Of a stretch of 64,000 nucleotides of DNA, positions 11,493-22,089 are shown in pieces; the first letter of the stretch is position 1; every line of letters begins with the position of its first letter. A model generated the notes under the pieces. The model saw nothing but the letters and a program-made list of their open reading frames with translations, was not told where the DNA came from and searched no databases. A program made the position numbers and the translations under genes. Origin of the DNA: [Phialemoniopsis] sp. UDSM-2020. Its lineage: Eukaryota > Ascomycota > Sordariomycetes > Thyridiales > Thyridiaceae. The stretch lies in NCBI GenBank assembly GCA_018873225.1, contig JAEILZ010000008.1, positions 310,001 through 374,000 on the forward strand, in the 5' to 3' direction.

Positions 11493-12603
11493 TCACTGTT
11501 GTGGTTTGTGAAGTATCGCAACGACTTTCTCGTACACTGTAAACACAATGCCACCGCTAAAAACGAGCCTTCCTAGTCTCATGGTAGATCCAGACCAGAA
11601 ACCCTTGATGCCGCTATCGGCCATAACCATCCTGAAAGCTTCTGAAGTACTGGCTCCTCGCGCGCTCTGTGACCGCGTTTTGATCGTGTCGAAGGGCTGA
11701 GTGGCATAGACAGTAATGGTTCCTGCTACCGCACCCTGCGCGAAAGTGACAAGGCTGTTCTTCGGAAGATCCCTCCTCGCGCAGAACTCCTTCAGCACGT
11801 TGTACGAGCCCATGCGCACTGCTGAAGTTGCTGATTGCTTCATTGTCGTCGAAAGTAGTCCACGGTAGAGCTCTTTAACGCCCGCCTCCCGAAAAATGGT
11901 CGCCGTGGCATGCAGACCACCGCGATACTTCCTTACAGCCGAGTTGGCGTCGTCAATGCTGGAGTAGTCAATTTTAGTGGGTGCATCTCTATCAGCCTTG
12001 TCATGCGAGCTTCTTACAGGGCGGTCTTGATTCTCTCAGTCGGCGTCACGGCCACGATCGACTCAACGCAGCCGGCAGTCATGCCAGCGAGAATTCCCCG
12101 GCCCGGCGTCAACCGGCCGTTCTCATCAGCCAGTGCATTTCTAATCGAGTCAAACGACAGGAACCGGACTCCAGCTTTGAAGGTAGTGCCCTAGCGACGA
12201 CCTTGTGAGAAATAGTACGTAGCCAAGTTGATGCTTGCAAAGAGACTCACGATGATCAGGGTAGAACACCCAGTGTATATGGAGCGTATGCCATCATTTC
12301 TGACTGCTTGCGATATGACCGTGAGTGGGTTTGTGGGCCCAACACTGCCAGCTTTGCGGCCAAGCTGCACACGCGTTTTGGCGTACTCGAAGGGATACTG
12401 TGGAAGAACCAACGTCAACATCTCCTACGGCACCAGTCTTAAGACATTCGACTTACAGTAGCTGTAGCCTCAACTCCTCCTGCGATACCGCCTGCTAGCA
12501 ATGAGATACCAGGGGGTATGTGGGCTTTCTTGGTGGGTGGCTTGGGTGCTGTATTTTGCAGGGCTGCTTCGGGGCCTGCGGTGGCCAGCTTGGCGGATGC
12601 CAT
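11493..12603 (-). CDS. Mitochondrial tricarboxylate (citrate) carrier, Ctp1/SLC25A1 type
   Basis: Four exons (12457-12603, 12251-12397, 12018-12190, 11493-11958) give 310 residues, normal for a mitochondrial carrier. Three carrier signatures are visible: YPFEYAKTRVQL, TPTERIKTAL and QPFDTIKTRSQ. Three repeats of two helices follow from this, starting SLLAGGIAGGVEATATYPFEY as in Ctp1. The family exchanges citrate, isocitrate or cis-aconitate for malate across the inner mitochondrial membrane. It shares a 426-bp divergent promoter, containing TCCCGCGGGA, with the Zn2Cys6 gene at 13030. With the PrpF isomerase at 20.7 kb this suggests a pathway carrying a tricarboxylate out of mitochondria. Whether it is the housekeeping carrier or a cluster-specific duplicate cannot be told from the window. 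Confidence 0.9.
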
Positions 12604-12870
12604 GGTCGGATCACAGTCAATGGTGGTACCGGGAAATGTGTCCTGCCGTGGCTACCGTTCAGACAAATATGGCATGAATAACGCGTAGACTCATAAGACG
12701 GATACAATAAGCGTTCGCTCGACGCGTCAAACAAGCGTCTCCCAGCTCGCAGTCCGGCCCCTGAAGCTCCGGGCCGAAGCTAAATCTCGAATCGCCGAAG
12801 TGCCGCGGATAGCCATGCGATCGGCAAAAACGCCGACCAAACTAGCCGTGGGTATTAAATAAGGAAATCC

Positions 12871-12880
12871 TCCCGCGGGA
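12871..12880. promoter_or_regulatory. TCCCGCGGGA palindrome, copy 2
   Basis: Exact palindrome in the shared divergent promoter (12604-13029) of the Ctp1-type carrier and the Zn2Cys6 regulator, 268 bp from one ATG and 150 bp from the other. Confidence 0.6.
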
Positions 12881-13029
12881 TGATCCCGACAACAAAAGAC
12901 TGGGGCAGGCTCCACACGGATGGACTTTGTTTTGATGTTTTGACTTTGCGGACGGGACGCCTGCTCCATCCTTTGAAAGGATCAATTTTTTTTCCATGGC
13001 AGACATAAACTCATCGTGTCAGAGTTGCG

Positions 13030-15551
13030 ATGGACGCCCCGGCTGGATCCAACAAGGTCAGGAAGCGGGCCGTCGAAGCCTGTACCTTCTGCCGCCGCCG
13101 AAAAGTGAGTCGATCTTCCCACGCGTTCCGGTCGGGATCCCGCGGGACCGGATTCCATTGACTGGCGACCCTGCAGATCAAATGCAACAATGAACAACCA
13201 GCATGCGCGAATTGTAGAACATATGGCAAGGATTGCATCTATGAGCCGTTGAGCGAGTCTTTGCAATCGCCCGCGACAAAACGACAGCGCGGCCGGCCTA
13301 GCCGACGCAAACCGGAAGATGAGTCCGGACCGCGACTGTCTCCCGCTCCGTCTCCGGGCCGGAGCGCCGGACCGGAGGTCACCTCGCCTACCGGGGATGG
13401 TGGACAGCAGAGTAACTTGCCGAGTCCAGTGACTACCCTGGATCAGAACCAACAAGCCGCCAATCTGCAGCGTAGTAGCGAGAGCCTCCCGTCTCCTGCT
13501 GTCTCGCGCCTCGTGGTCTCAGCCAACGGGCTTCCCAGCTACCATGGTCGCACGAGCGCTTTATTTGACGAAAACACGCAGGACAAGCAGCAGGGTGAGC
13601 TCCGGCCTCGCATGTCGGATGAGTGGATCGAGAAGGGACTTGTAGCAGAGGCAGCAAAGCAACGTGAGTTGGCATCGTGACCTTAGCCTGCGCTCATGCT
13701 GACATGACCACAGGTCAACTCGAAGAACTTAACTTTCGTTCGGGGAAACTCGACTTTGATACAGTTGACCCAGACATGGGCATGCATCTCCTGTCTCTGC
13801 ACTGGAACAGGCAACACCACTCTTTCCTCATCACCTACCGACCAGCCTTCATGCGGGACATGGCATGTGGTGGTCCTTATTTCAGCAAGCTGCTACTCAA
13901 CGCGATATACTTTGGATCTGCAAAGTTCAGCCCACGGCTTGAAGTCCGTAAAGACCCCAATGACCCTCGGACCGCTGGCTGGAAGTTCCGGGAAAGAGTG
14001 CGCGAGCTGCTTGGTGGGTCATTAGACCGCAGCGACATCACCACGATTCAAGCCCTACTAGTCATGACCAACTCGCTCTTTGCACTCGGAGACGAGCGCA
14101 ACGCGGCTTGGCTCTACTCGGGTTTGGCGTTCCGGATGATCATCGACTTGGGCATGCACATCGATGTAGCGAGCGCTGCTGGCGTTCGCAAGTTCTCCGA
14201 TGAAGATATTGAAATCAGACGCCGCGTGTTCTGGGGAGCCTTTGTTGTTGACAAGATCCAGAGCCTCTACCAAGGTCGCCCCGCGAGCCTTCGCGAATCC
14301 GATGCGCTCGTTCCCATGAACTTCTTCGACACCTATGAGGAGTTTGAATACTGGGCGCCCTTCGCCCATCCCAATCAGCCCAATCGATACTCAGGGTCGC
14401 CGGCCTACAGTGTCTCAACATTCAAACATCTATGCAAGCTCTCAGTGACCATGACTGATATCCTAAGCAACATCTACACGGAGCGAAGCTTCAGTGGAAG
14501 CCCCGCTGAGTTGTCGTCGATGCTTCAGAATCTTCATTCAAAATTGTTGGCATGGAAGAAAGCCTTACCGCCGCATCTTATGGTTGACGCTGGCACTGAG
14601 TCCAAGCCTTGTCCTCCACCACACGTCCTCAGCTTGCAGTGAGTACTACGTACCCCCTTCAGTATGACAGAGCTAATAGGCGTGCCTTTTAGCGCCATGT
14701 ACCACGTCCTGATTATACTTCTCCACCGGCCTTTTGTTGCTGATGGCCACTTGTTCAACATCGCCCGTTCTGTAGCGGTCAACTCGTTCATCGAGTGCGC
14801 CTCGGCTGCGTCGAACATCGTCTCCCTCCTCCGCACTTACGATGGTGCCTTCTCTGTAAGGCGAGCTCCCTATCTCATCTCTTACGCCACCTACGTTGCG
14901 GCAACCATTCACGCTCGCATCGCATCGAAACGTGAAAATGCATCGGACGCTCACCGTAGTCTTGAGACTTGCCTGGCGGTCTTCCGAGAGAATCAAGAAA
15001 CAAATTGGGCCGTCCGTAAAGCGAACCTCGTCATACGGAACCTGATGAAACGTCTCGGGGTTTCAATAGCAGGAACCGACCAAGATCTCAAGATTCACGT
15101 TGAACAGGATACTTCAGCGTTGCTTCCAACAGAGAGTTCTATGACCGATTCTGGACTCAGGCCTGACCATGCAGGGGCAACCCGGGATGGCCGACCCTCT
15201 GACTCACCGAGCAACAACTGGCTACATATTGATGAAATTATACAAAGTTTTGTCCGTGAAGCTGGTGAGCAGTATGGTCAGCCGAATGGGATCGGTCAAC
15301 AGCAACTGTTCTCCATGATGCAGCCAGAGGATACTTTAGTCCAAGGAGCCGGAGTGGCAAGTATTTCCATCCCACAGCCTATGCCGTACGGCTCGGAAGC
15401 AATGCAGCAAGACTACTACGGTACTCAATTACCGACTTGGCAGAATGCGGACACCGACATTTCAATGGAGCCTGGGTCTGTGGATGATCTTCTCTTTGGC
15501 TTCAACGCCCTGGATAGCTATCAATCATTCAATCCGCAAACCATGCAATGA
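13030..15551 (+). CDS. Zn2Cys6 transcription factor with fungal_trans domain
   Basis: Four exons (13030-13104, 13177-13663, 13714-14638, 14693-15551) give 781 residues. The binuclear cluster is CTFCRRRK / IKCNNEQPACANC...C, split by intron 1 exactly after RRRK, a common position. A basic linker (KRQRGRPSRRK) follows. The middle homology region contains the fungal_trans signature (RRRVFWGAFVVDKIQSLYQGRP; MYHVLIILLHRPF). Expected role: nuclear regulator binding CGG-containing sites. Its divergent partner is the Ctp1-type carrier. TCCCGCGGGA lies in the shared promoter and again in intron 1, which would fit autoregulation (inference). Confidence 0.92.
13138..13147. promoter_or_regulatory. TCCCGCGGGA palindrome, copy 3 (inside regulator intron 1)
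   Basis: An exact copy lies within the 72-nt first intron (13105-13176) of the Zn2Cys6 gene, 108 bp downstream of its ATG. Its non-coding position argues against it being a by-product of codon usage. Confidence 0.55.
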
Positions 15552-15590
15552 GTAGCGGTACATTGCACAGCTCGTCCATTAACCATCAAT

Positions 15591-16880
15591 TTACACAAAG
15601 GGCTCGTGATCCCACTCCTTGAGGTAGAGCGACTCGCAGGTCCAGATCTTGTCGGGATGCTTTTGGGCCTTCTCCCAGAGCTGCTTCATGGTGTACTGAT
15701 CCTCCCATCTCGCGCCATAAAACCAGCCGTACACTACTTTGATGCTGACCTTGACGCGGCCCGCATAGACGTCCTCGTCAGTAGCCGCATCGGGGCTGGG
15801 AGGCTCCCAGTCCGGATCGCAGGCCCAGACATACAGTGGCGGTAGTTTTCCTGCATCGTACGTCTTCTCACCAAGCTCTTTGGGGATGCAATCCGACGTG
15901 AACGCGATGAATGTGTTCAGCAGAACGTCGGCCACGATGCTGCCTACGCTTTCTGCTTCGCGCCACGCTTGATGGTGCCTTTTATGTGCGGTCAGTCTCT
16001 TTTCTTGTCTCGACGGTTTCGTCAACAAAGGGGGTTGCTATTCCACTGACCTTCTCATCGCTGCCCAGTCCGCCTCGGATGCCTCGTCAAATTTGGCCCA
16101 GTACTCGCAGGTTTTCGAGTTCAGTCGATGCCCTTCAAATATCTCGCTGACCCCCCTCCTGTACCCTTGGATTCCCTCGCGAGCGCGGTCACCCCGAAAC
16201 ATCTCGGTGAACCTGGTCCAGGCTAATCCCATCGTCGGGCCAATCTTATCCTCTATTTCCTTGGTGCGATACAGAGCAAAGCCGTAAGGATTGCCATACC
16301 TGATCTCATATAGCCATAAAGGCGGCAAAGGCTTTGCCTGATTCCAAACGAACTCTCTGTCCATAATGGTTGAAGGCAACCGCCCAGTGGTCTCGAGTTC
16401 GCGTTGCAGGGCAGCCAGCATGATGCGGGCATTGCGCCTAGCTCTCTGTACCGTGTGAGAACGAACTTTGTCGCGCGCTCGCTCTTGTCTTGTCTGTTCT
16501 TCTTCGGCGCGTAGCTGCGCTTCGTACATGGAATTGAGATCCTCGCCATGAAGCGGTTTCCGGCAGTCGCATACTAATAATTTGCATGCCGGGATGGTGA
16601 GATTCCAAGGCTCGCGCAGCGCGAAATATTCGAGCGTCATTCTCGACTGCCACCGGCCATCCGTTTCCTTGGCGATGAAAGCATCCTCGTCGCCACAAAA
16701 CCAGAAAGCTCCAAGAACGATACGCCGTTCCTCAATCTGTAGCGATTCAGTGTCATTCAGGGCTCGTTCAGTCAAGTCGCCACCATTATCGAGCACAAGT
16801 TGATAATGCGCCTCCTGATTGGCACGCGCTACCTGAATGCGCTCTGCTTTCTGAGGGTCTATTATGCGATGCTTCCACAT
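15591..16880 (-). CDS. Conserved-looking protein of unknown function
   Basis: Two exons (16051-16880 and 15591-15978; 72-nt intron with GTCAGT donor) give at least 405 residues from the ATG at 16880. It is not recognised. It is soluble, charged and Trp-rich, with a basic helical stretch (RAEEEQTRQERARDKVRSHTVQRARRNARIM) and a C-terminal half with repeated Tyr/Trp motifs (VYGWFYGARWEDQYTMKQLW). The start is uncertain: a good 45-nt intron (16881-16925) would join in frame an upstream exon at about 16926-16980 (...SSKHHSVKLDQ), so the real N-terminus is probably further upstream. It is tail-to-tail with the Zn2Cys6 gene, only 39 bp apart. No link to the acid locus is evident beyond position. Confidence 0.6.
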
Positions 16881-16980
16881 CTTGTGATGTTTTAGAGCCA
16901 GGGAGAACACGAGAAAAGCACTCACCTGGTCCAACTTGACAGAGTGGTGTTTCGAGCTTGACAGCTCATTTGCATACCCG

Positions 16981-18266
16981 CTTGTTTAACACACGGACGG
17001 TAGTAACCTTATTCTGTCTAGTTTCATCGGTTGTTGTTCACAACAGATTCTTCCAATCTGCCTTGGCAACCTGGCAAGCACAGCCCGCTGGCAGTTCGCA
17101 GCAAGACAAAGAGATGCGGAAGAAACGAACAGAAAACGCCAACCATATGATTGTAATACCTTAACCATATTACATGTCAACAACTCGATTTGTCCCCTCT
17201 GTTTGACACACTCGGACGAGCTGTGACTCCATTAGATTTTCATCTCGGCTACGACTCCACAACCAAGGCGCTATCTCTTTTTAGGGATGGATCGTGTACC
17301 TTCGCTAGCCGTCATATCCGGTTGTTTCTTCTGCACATTGTCTGTCTGGACCTTCCCAGGCGTTCCTACCCCAACAATAGCACCGCGCATGAAATTTCAG
17401 TCAGCTACTCACTAGGTGACAAGGGTTCATAAGTAGTACTCAGCAGAACAGCTCGACAAGGCTGTGCAAACTTTGCATGTACTCATATTAGGATTGTCTA
17501 GCGTCGAGGCTACTGAATAAGCAGGGGCAGATGTCAATCAAGAGTGAACTGAATTCAGGGATTGCAAGCCTAGTATGAAGGCTGACTTTCTGCCTGTCCT
17601 TTTACAAAAGTGATCAAGCACGGGATTGCTGTTGTAATAAGACTGGGGATTCAGAATAGGTCATATTCCCCGAGGTTTGAGATAGGCGTTCGAATTACGG
17701 TATTTGCACAGGGCTTTTTGGAACCTAAGTTTAATTGATGTTCGGCCATGATTAGACCGACCTCCGCCACTTGTAGGAGCGGACTAGAATGCACCCCCGG
17801 TTTACCTATGATCAGCGGTGGTAATTGCTCATGTGTTGCGAAACGGGCTAGAGGTCATCATCAGCTGGTCTCGGCTACACTTTTCCGTCACCCTCGTTGA
17901 AAGCTCCGCGTGCTCACCAAGACTTCCCCAGACTAACCCCAGATCAAGCATAATCTGTCAGACGGGTAATTCGCGGAGTTAAGCTTGGCGGGGACCTTGG
18001 CGATCCCGGCCAACTTACACAAAGAAGGGCTAGCAGCATGGCCACAAGCGTCATCGTCGAGGAGACTTACCATCCCGTCCTTGGACCGCTCCTTGCACTA
18101 GACTCAATTAGACATGCTGCCATATGAGACGGGGGAGCACTCACATCTGATCTGTTAGTCTACATAAGGTGGCTGTGTCTCTGGACTCAAGCTCTGGACT
18201 CACTAAGGGATTGTGAGTTGACAAATTGCAACTGACCCAATACTTCTTTATCCGAAGCTCATACCG
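16981..18266. other. Intergenic region upstream of the esterase
   Basis: About 1.3 kb. Short frames at 16958-17432 lack coding character, although the first exon of the unknown minus-strand gene may lie in 16980-17190. From 17450 to 18266 I see no gene; this should be the esterase promoter. Confidence 0.35.
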
Positions 18267-20100
18267 ATGTATTCATACTCTTTCTCTCAAGTCCTTCAGG
18301 GGACAGTGTTGGCGTTGGTCTCTAGCAGTATAGCCCAGACAGTCACCGTCACCAACGGTACAATTCAGGGGTCGAAATGCCCATTCACCAATGTCAACTC
18401 ATTCCGGGGCATTCCTTTTGCCAATCCACCAGAGAGATTCACTGCACCCCAGACATACGATAGGAAGTACGATGGGACATTCCAGGCCACCAAAGCACCA
18501 CCAAGCTGTCTCCAATGGGGCTCAGGGTCCATCTTTGACGGCGAAGTATCTGAGGACTGGTATGTTTACATCCGTCCAAGGCAACACACGTAAATACTAA
18601 CATTGCCAAATGTACAGTCTCTTCCTAGATGTATGGGCGCCTGCAAATGCAACCGCAGATTCAAAGCTTCCCGTTAAGGCATGGGTCTACGGTGGCAAGA
18701 TGGAGGTCGGCTCCATCTCCGACCCTCTGTACAATGGTTGCTTCGCCGCTCAGGACTCAGTACAAGTCAGCATCACTTACCGCCTGGGACCACACGGCTA
18801 CCTGGCGCTGCCCGATGCAGGTCTCTACGGCAACTATGGCGTTCAAGATATCCTCATGGGTCTACAGTGGATCCAAGACAACATTGCTGCTTTTGGCGGG
18901 GACCCCAAGAAGGTCCTGCTGTTCGGCCAGTCAGCCGGCGCGGCCAACAGCTACGTCGTGAGTACGCTTCCACAAGCGCCGTCTCTCATCAAAGCGGCGG
19001 GTATCATCTCCGGTGGCGGTCGCAACATTGCAACTTTGAAAGATGTCAAGGCTTGGAACGAAGCGTTCGCCGCCGGCCTCAACTGCAGCGTCTCGGACGT
19101 CAAGTGCCTGCGGGCCGCATCACCCGACGCCATGAACAAGACCATGCAGACCTTGTCTGCTGGCGTTCACGCGCCAGGCGCGCAGTCACGAAGCGAATAC
19201 CACGGCAAGGCTTCTCGCTGGGGACCCATTGTCGACGGCCGAGTCGTTCCAGAGCAGTCTGGAGCCAGAGGCTCTCGTGTTCCAAGCATCATCAGCAGTG
19301 TTGCTGAGGATGGCCGTATGTTCTCTCTGGGCTCATATGGTACCCGCCTGGCATCAGTGAATGCGACAGACTACTACGACTTTCTAGTCACCGATTTTGG
19401 GCCGCTGGCCGACCGCATCTTCAGAGACCTTCCAGTATCGTCGGTGGAGCCCTTGTCACCGGAACAGCTGGAGCTGACTAACTCGTCGGCCTTCTGGGCG
19501 ATCACCAAGGCAGTCACTGCATTCAAGTACAAGTGCCCCACGCATCGAGGACTGAAGGTGACTGGATCAAGAGGCGTGGAGGTCTATTCCTACCTGTTCA
19601 ATCACACGCCGAGCTGCGACTGGCTCGCGGGTCAATCGTCCAAGAAGCTCGGCGCTACGCACGCCTCCGAGCTCCCCTTTGTGTTTGGTCTGACTGATAA
19701 CATGCCTCCTGGGAAGGGCGGATGCAACATGACGGCAGCCGAGCACGACACCGGCAAATTCTTCCGGGACGCGTTGAATAGCATGGCATCCACGGGCAAG
19801 CCGGCGACATCGGAGGAGTGGCCTGCGTGGACTGAGGACGCGGGTAAGGGGATCATTGTGACCGACAGGGCTCGGGTCGATGTCATTGACTACTCCGAAT
19901 GCGAGTACTGGGACATGATCTCAACCGAGCAGGACGCCATGGCCGAGAACGGTACTCTGTTCAATACGACTATGGGCTCTGGTAATGGAAGTGCAGGTCC
20001 GGCTGTAACGCACCCTGGATCCTCCAGCCAGACTCTATCCGGCAATGTTTTCACTGTGCTACTAGTGGCTCTCTTGTTTTCGATGGTTGCAGTTTTGTGA
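18267..20100 (+). CDS. Secreted, probably GPI-anchored type-B carboxylesterase
   Basis: Two exons (18267-18559, 18618-20100). Removal of the 58-nt intron rebuilds the family motif SEDCLFLDVWAP. A signal peptide (first about 23 residues) precedes TVTVTNGTIQGSK. Catalytic features: nucleophile elbow GQSAGA, acid region SSVAEDGRMF and His in ATHASELPFVFG. The C-terminus has a Ser/Gly/Asn linker and a hydrophobic tail (VFTVLLVALLFSMVAVL) typical of GPI attachment. Odd point: the oxyanion-hole loop, usually HGGGF or YGGGF, reads VYGGKMEVGS, with Lys for the third glycine. Expected role: hydrolysis of extracellular esters at the cell surface. About 590 residues, close to family size. Confidence 0.88.
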
Positions 20101-20702
20101 GCTAAAACAATTCTAGTTAGATTCAACGAACACATTCTCAAACAGAAATGATCTACAAGTCAGCAAATGACAGTCAGTACAAGCTTTGCAACCCCGCTCC
20201 CTCGGGTATCTTTCAGAAACGTCGATGTCATCCTGGCCGCCCGGAGGAAAATTGGACGAGGTGCTCCACCCCAGGGGTGTGGGTCGCGCATCGTTCCCGC
20301 GGGAGGCTTGAGACGGATCGTGGCCATTTAGCCTCCCGCGGGAACACGACTAGGTCTGTCAGCTTCACGGCCCACCATTGTCATTCACAACGACATCAAG
20401 CATCTGGGAATTCGTCCTAATCACTGAGGGTGGAGTCTGGGTCCTAAATGATGGACATTGGAACTCCCGTGGCATTGAGGAAATAATGGGACTTGCAACA
20501 AGATATTCCTGCGGCCATGGCCCGTGGGAGGCAGGTGTACCTTTCCGGGACGGTCTTCGGCAAGCTTGAAATTCCTGGAGAATCCAAAATTCGTTTACTC
20601 ATGAACGAGATATGTTAGCAAGAGCGAGAAGTCCAATATATCACTTGTGTTAGTCAAGGCCCAATCGACACCCAAAGAGACAGAACGACAAGAAACGCCA
20701 AG
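20101..20702. other. Intergenic region with strong hairpin, PrpF promoter
   Basis: This 602-bp stretch lies between the esterase stop and the PrpF ATG. It holds two TCCCGCGGGA palindromes inside a longer inverted repeat. The open frame at 20148-20420 has no family signal and overlaps the repeat, so I do not call it. Confidence 0.45.
20293..20345. repeat. 16-bp perfect inverted repeat, 21-bp spacer
   Basis: The left arm 20293-20308 (GTTCCCGCGGGAGGCT) is the exact reverse complement of 20330-20345. Each arm contains the palindrome TCCCGCGGGA (20295-20304 and 20334-20343). It lies about 360-410 bp upstream of the PrpF start and could act as a paired operator. Confidence 0.75.
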
Positions 20703-22011
20703 ATGGCCAAGCAAAAGTTCCCAGCGGTATGGATGCGCGCCGGCACTTCCAAAGGCTTGTTTATCCAGAGAGATCATTTGCCAAGAGACCAGGCGCAGTG
20801 GGACCGACCACTGATAGCGGCCATGGGGGGCGATTCTCGCCAGCTCAACGGCGTCGGCGGTGCCACATCTACAACTTCCAAGGTAGCTGTGGTAAGTCGA
20901 TCGGATAGAGAAGACATTGATGTGGACTACACTTTTGTTCAAGTATCTGTTGGCGGAGGTAAGGTGGACTTTACCGGGAACTGTGGAAACATGGCGTCTG
21001 GTGTTGGTCCTTTTGCGCTGCAGCAGGGACTTGTTGAGCGGCCAAGCAAGGGCGAAAGAACTGTAAGATGATATTCTTCTTCCTATGCAGGTTTCCAAAC
21101 TGACGGCTGAGCAGGTCGATGTCCGAATATTCAATACCAACACAAATAGAGTGATCGTCGAAACCCTCAAAGTCGACGAATGCGGCGAGTTTCAAGAGGA
21201 CGGAGACTACGCTATGCCGGGCCTACAAGAGATAACGGGAAGCGAGGTTAAAGTTGCGTTCGTAAAGCCGGCTGGGAGCATGACCGATCAGCTGCTTCCA
21301 ACCGGTAACTCGTGGGACACTCTGACGGTGACGGGCCTAGTGGAGGGAGCCACAGCGCAATCAACGGTACGAGCGACACTACTTGACGTAGCGAATCCGT
21401 TCATACTGGTTGATGCATCATCGTTGCCTCCGGATATGCAGGACCCAGCCCGCGACGACGCAGTCTTCTTAGCCGCCGTCGAGTCAATCCGCTGCGAAGG
21501 TGCCGTGCGCATGGGCCTTGCAGACTCTATCAGCTCTGCAGCACTGGTCCGAGGTACCCCCAAGATCGCTTTCATGTGGCCGAGCCGAGCCGTTGCAGAT
21601 GCGGAAATCAGCGGCGACATCACGGTCAGAGCCTTTAGTATGGGCAAACCTCACCCGTCGCTTCAGCTCACCGGGGCGGTGTGCATCGGCGCCGGAGTCT
21701 GCATTCCCGGCACGGTGCCCAACGAGTTAGCTGAGCGGGGGTACGCTCTCGAGAAGCAAAGATTGCCGCCATCACCTTCGAGAACACCAAGCCCAGTGCC
21801 GTCGTGCGAAGATGGATCCAATTCTCAGACTGCACAAGCTGATACGTTCGATGAGACTCGCCTCGTGAGAATCAAACATCCCGCGGGCGTGTTGGAGGTC
21901 GAGGTAGTCACAAGAACATCCACCGGCAAAAATCAGTCGGATGTAGAAGTGGAGAGCTGCATCATCTCAAGAACTGCGAGGCGCTTGTTCGAAGGCAATG
22001 TATATTACTAG
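20703..22011 (+). CDS. PrpF-family isomerase (aconitate/methylaconitate-type)
   Basis: Two exons (20703-21062, 21115-22011; 52-nt intron) give 418 residues. The N-terminus is the family hallmark PAVWMRAGTSKGLF. GGATSTTSKVAVV contains a candidate catalytic Lys (K60) and FTGNCGNMASGVG the catalytic Cys (C94). Later family segments are VDVRIFNTNTNR, VANPFILVDASSL, RAFSMGKPHPSLQLTGA and a C-terminal NVYY. Known members isomerise double bonds in aconitate, 2-methylaconitate or methylitaconate without cofactor. With a Ctp1-type carrier and an MFS transporter under the same candidate operator, aconitate (cis to trans) is the best substrate guess (inference). An unusual Ser/Pro-rich insert (PSPSRTPSPVPS) precedes the last strands. 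Confidence 0.88.
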
Positions 22012-22089
22012 ACTAGACACTGTGCAACATAAAACTTTCTAAGCTCGCCTACTTGTTTCCTGACTTGATTAAATGGAGCAATTCTGATG

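Noticed and set aside
20148..20420. 90-residue plus-strand frame downstream of the esterase
   Set aside because: It runs through the inverted repeat and has no protein family signal. A regulatory role of the DNA explains the region better.
21877..21890. Further CCCGCGGG occurrence inside PrpF, and another near 33165 in RNase H copy A
   Set aside because: Both are in GC-rich coding sequence and differ from TCCCGCGGGA at the flanks, so they were not counted as operators.
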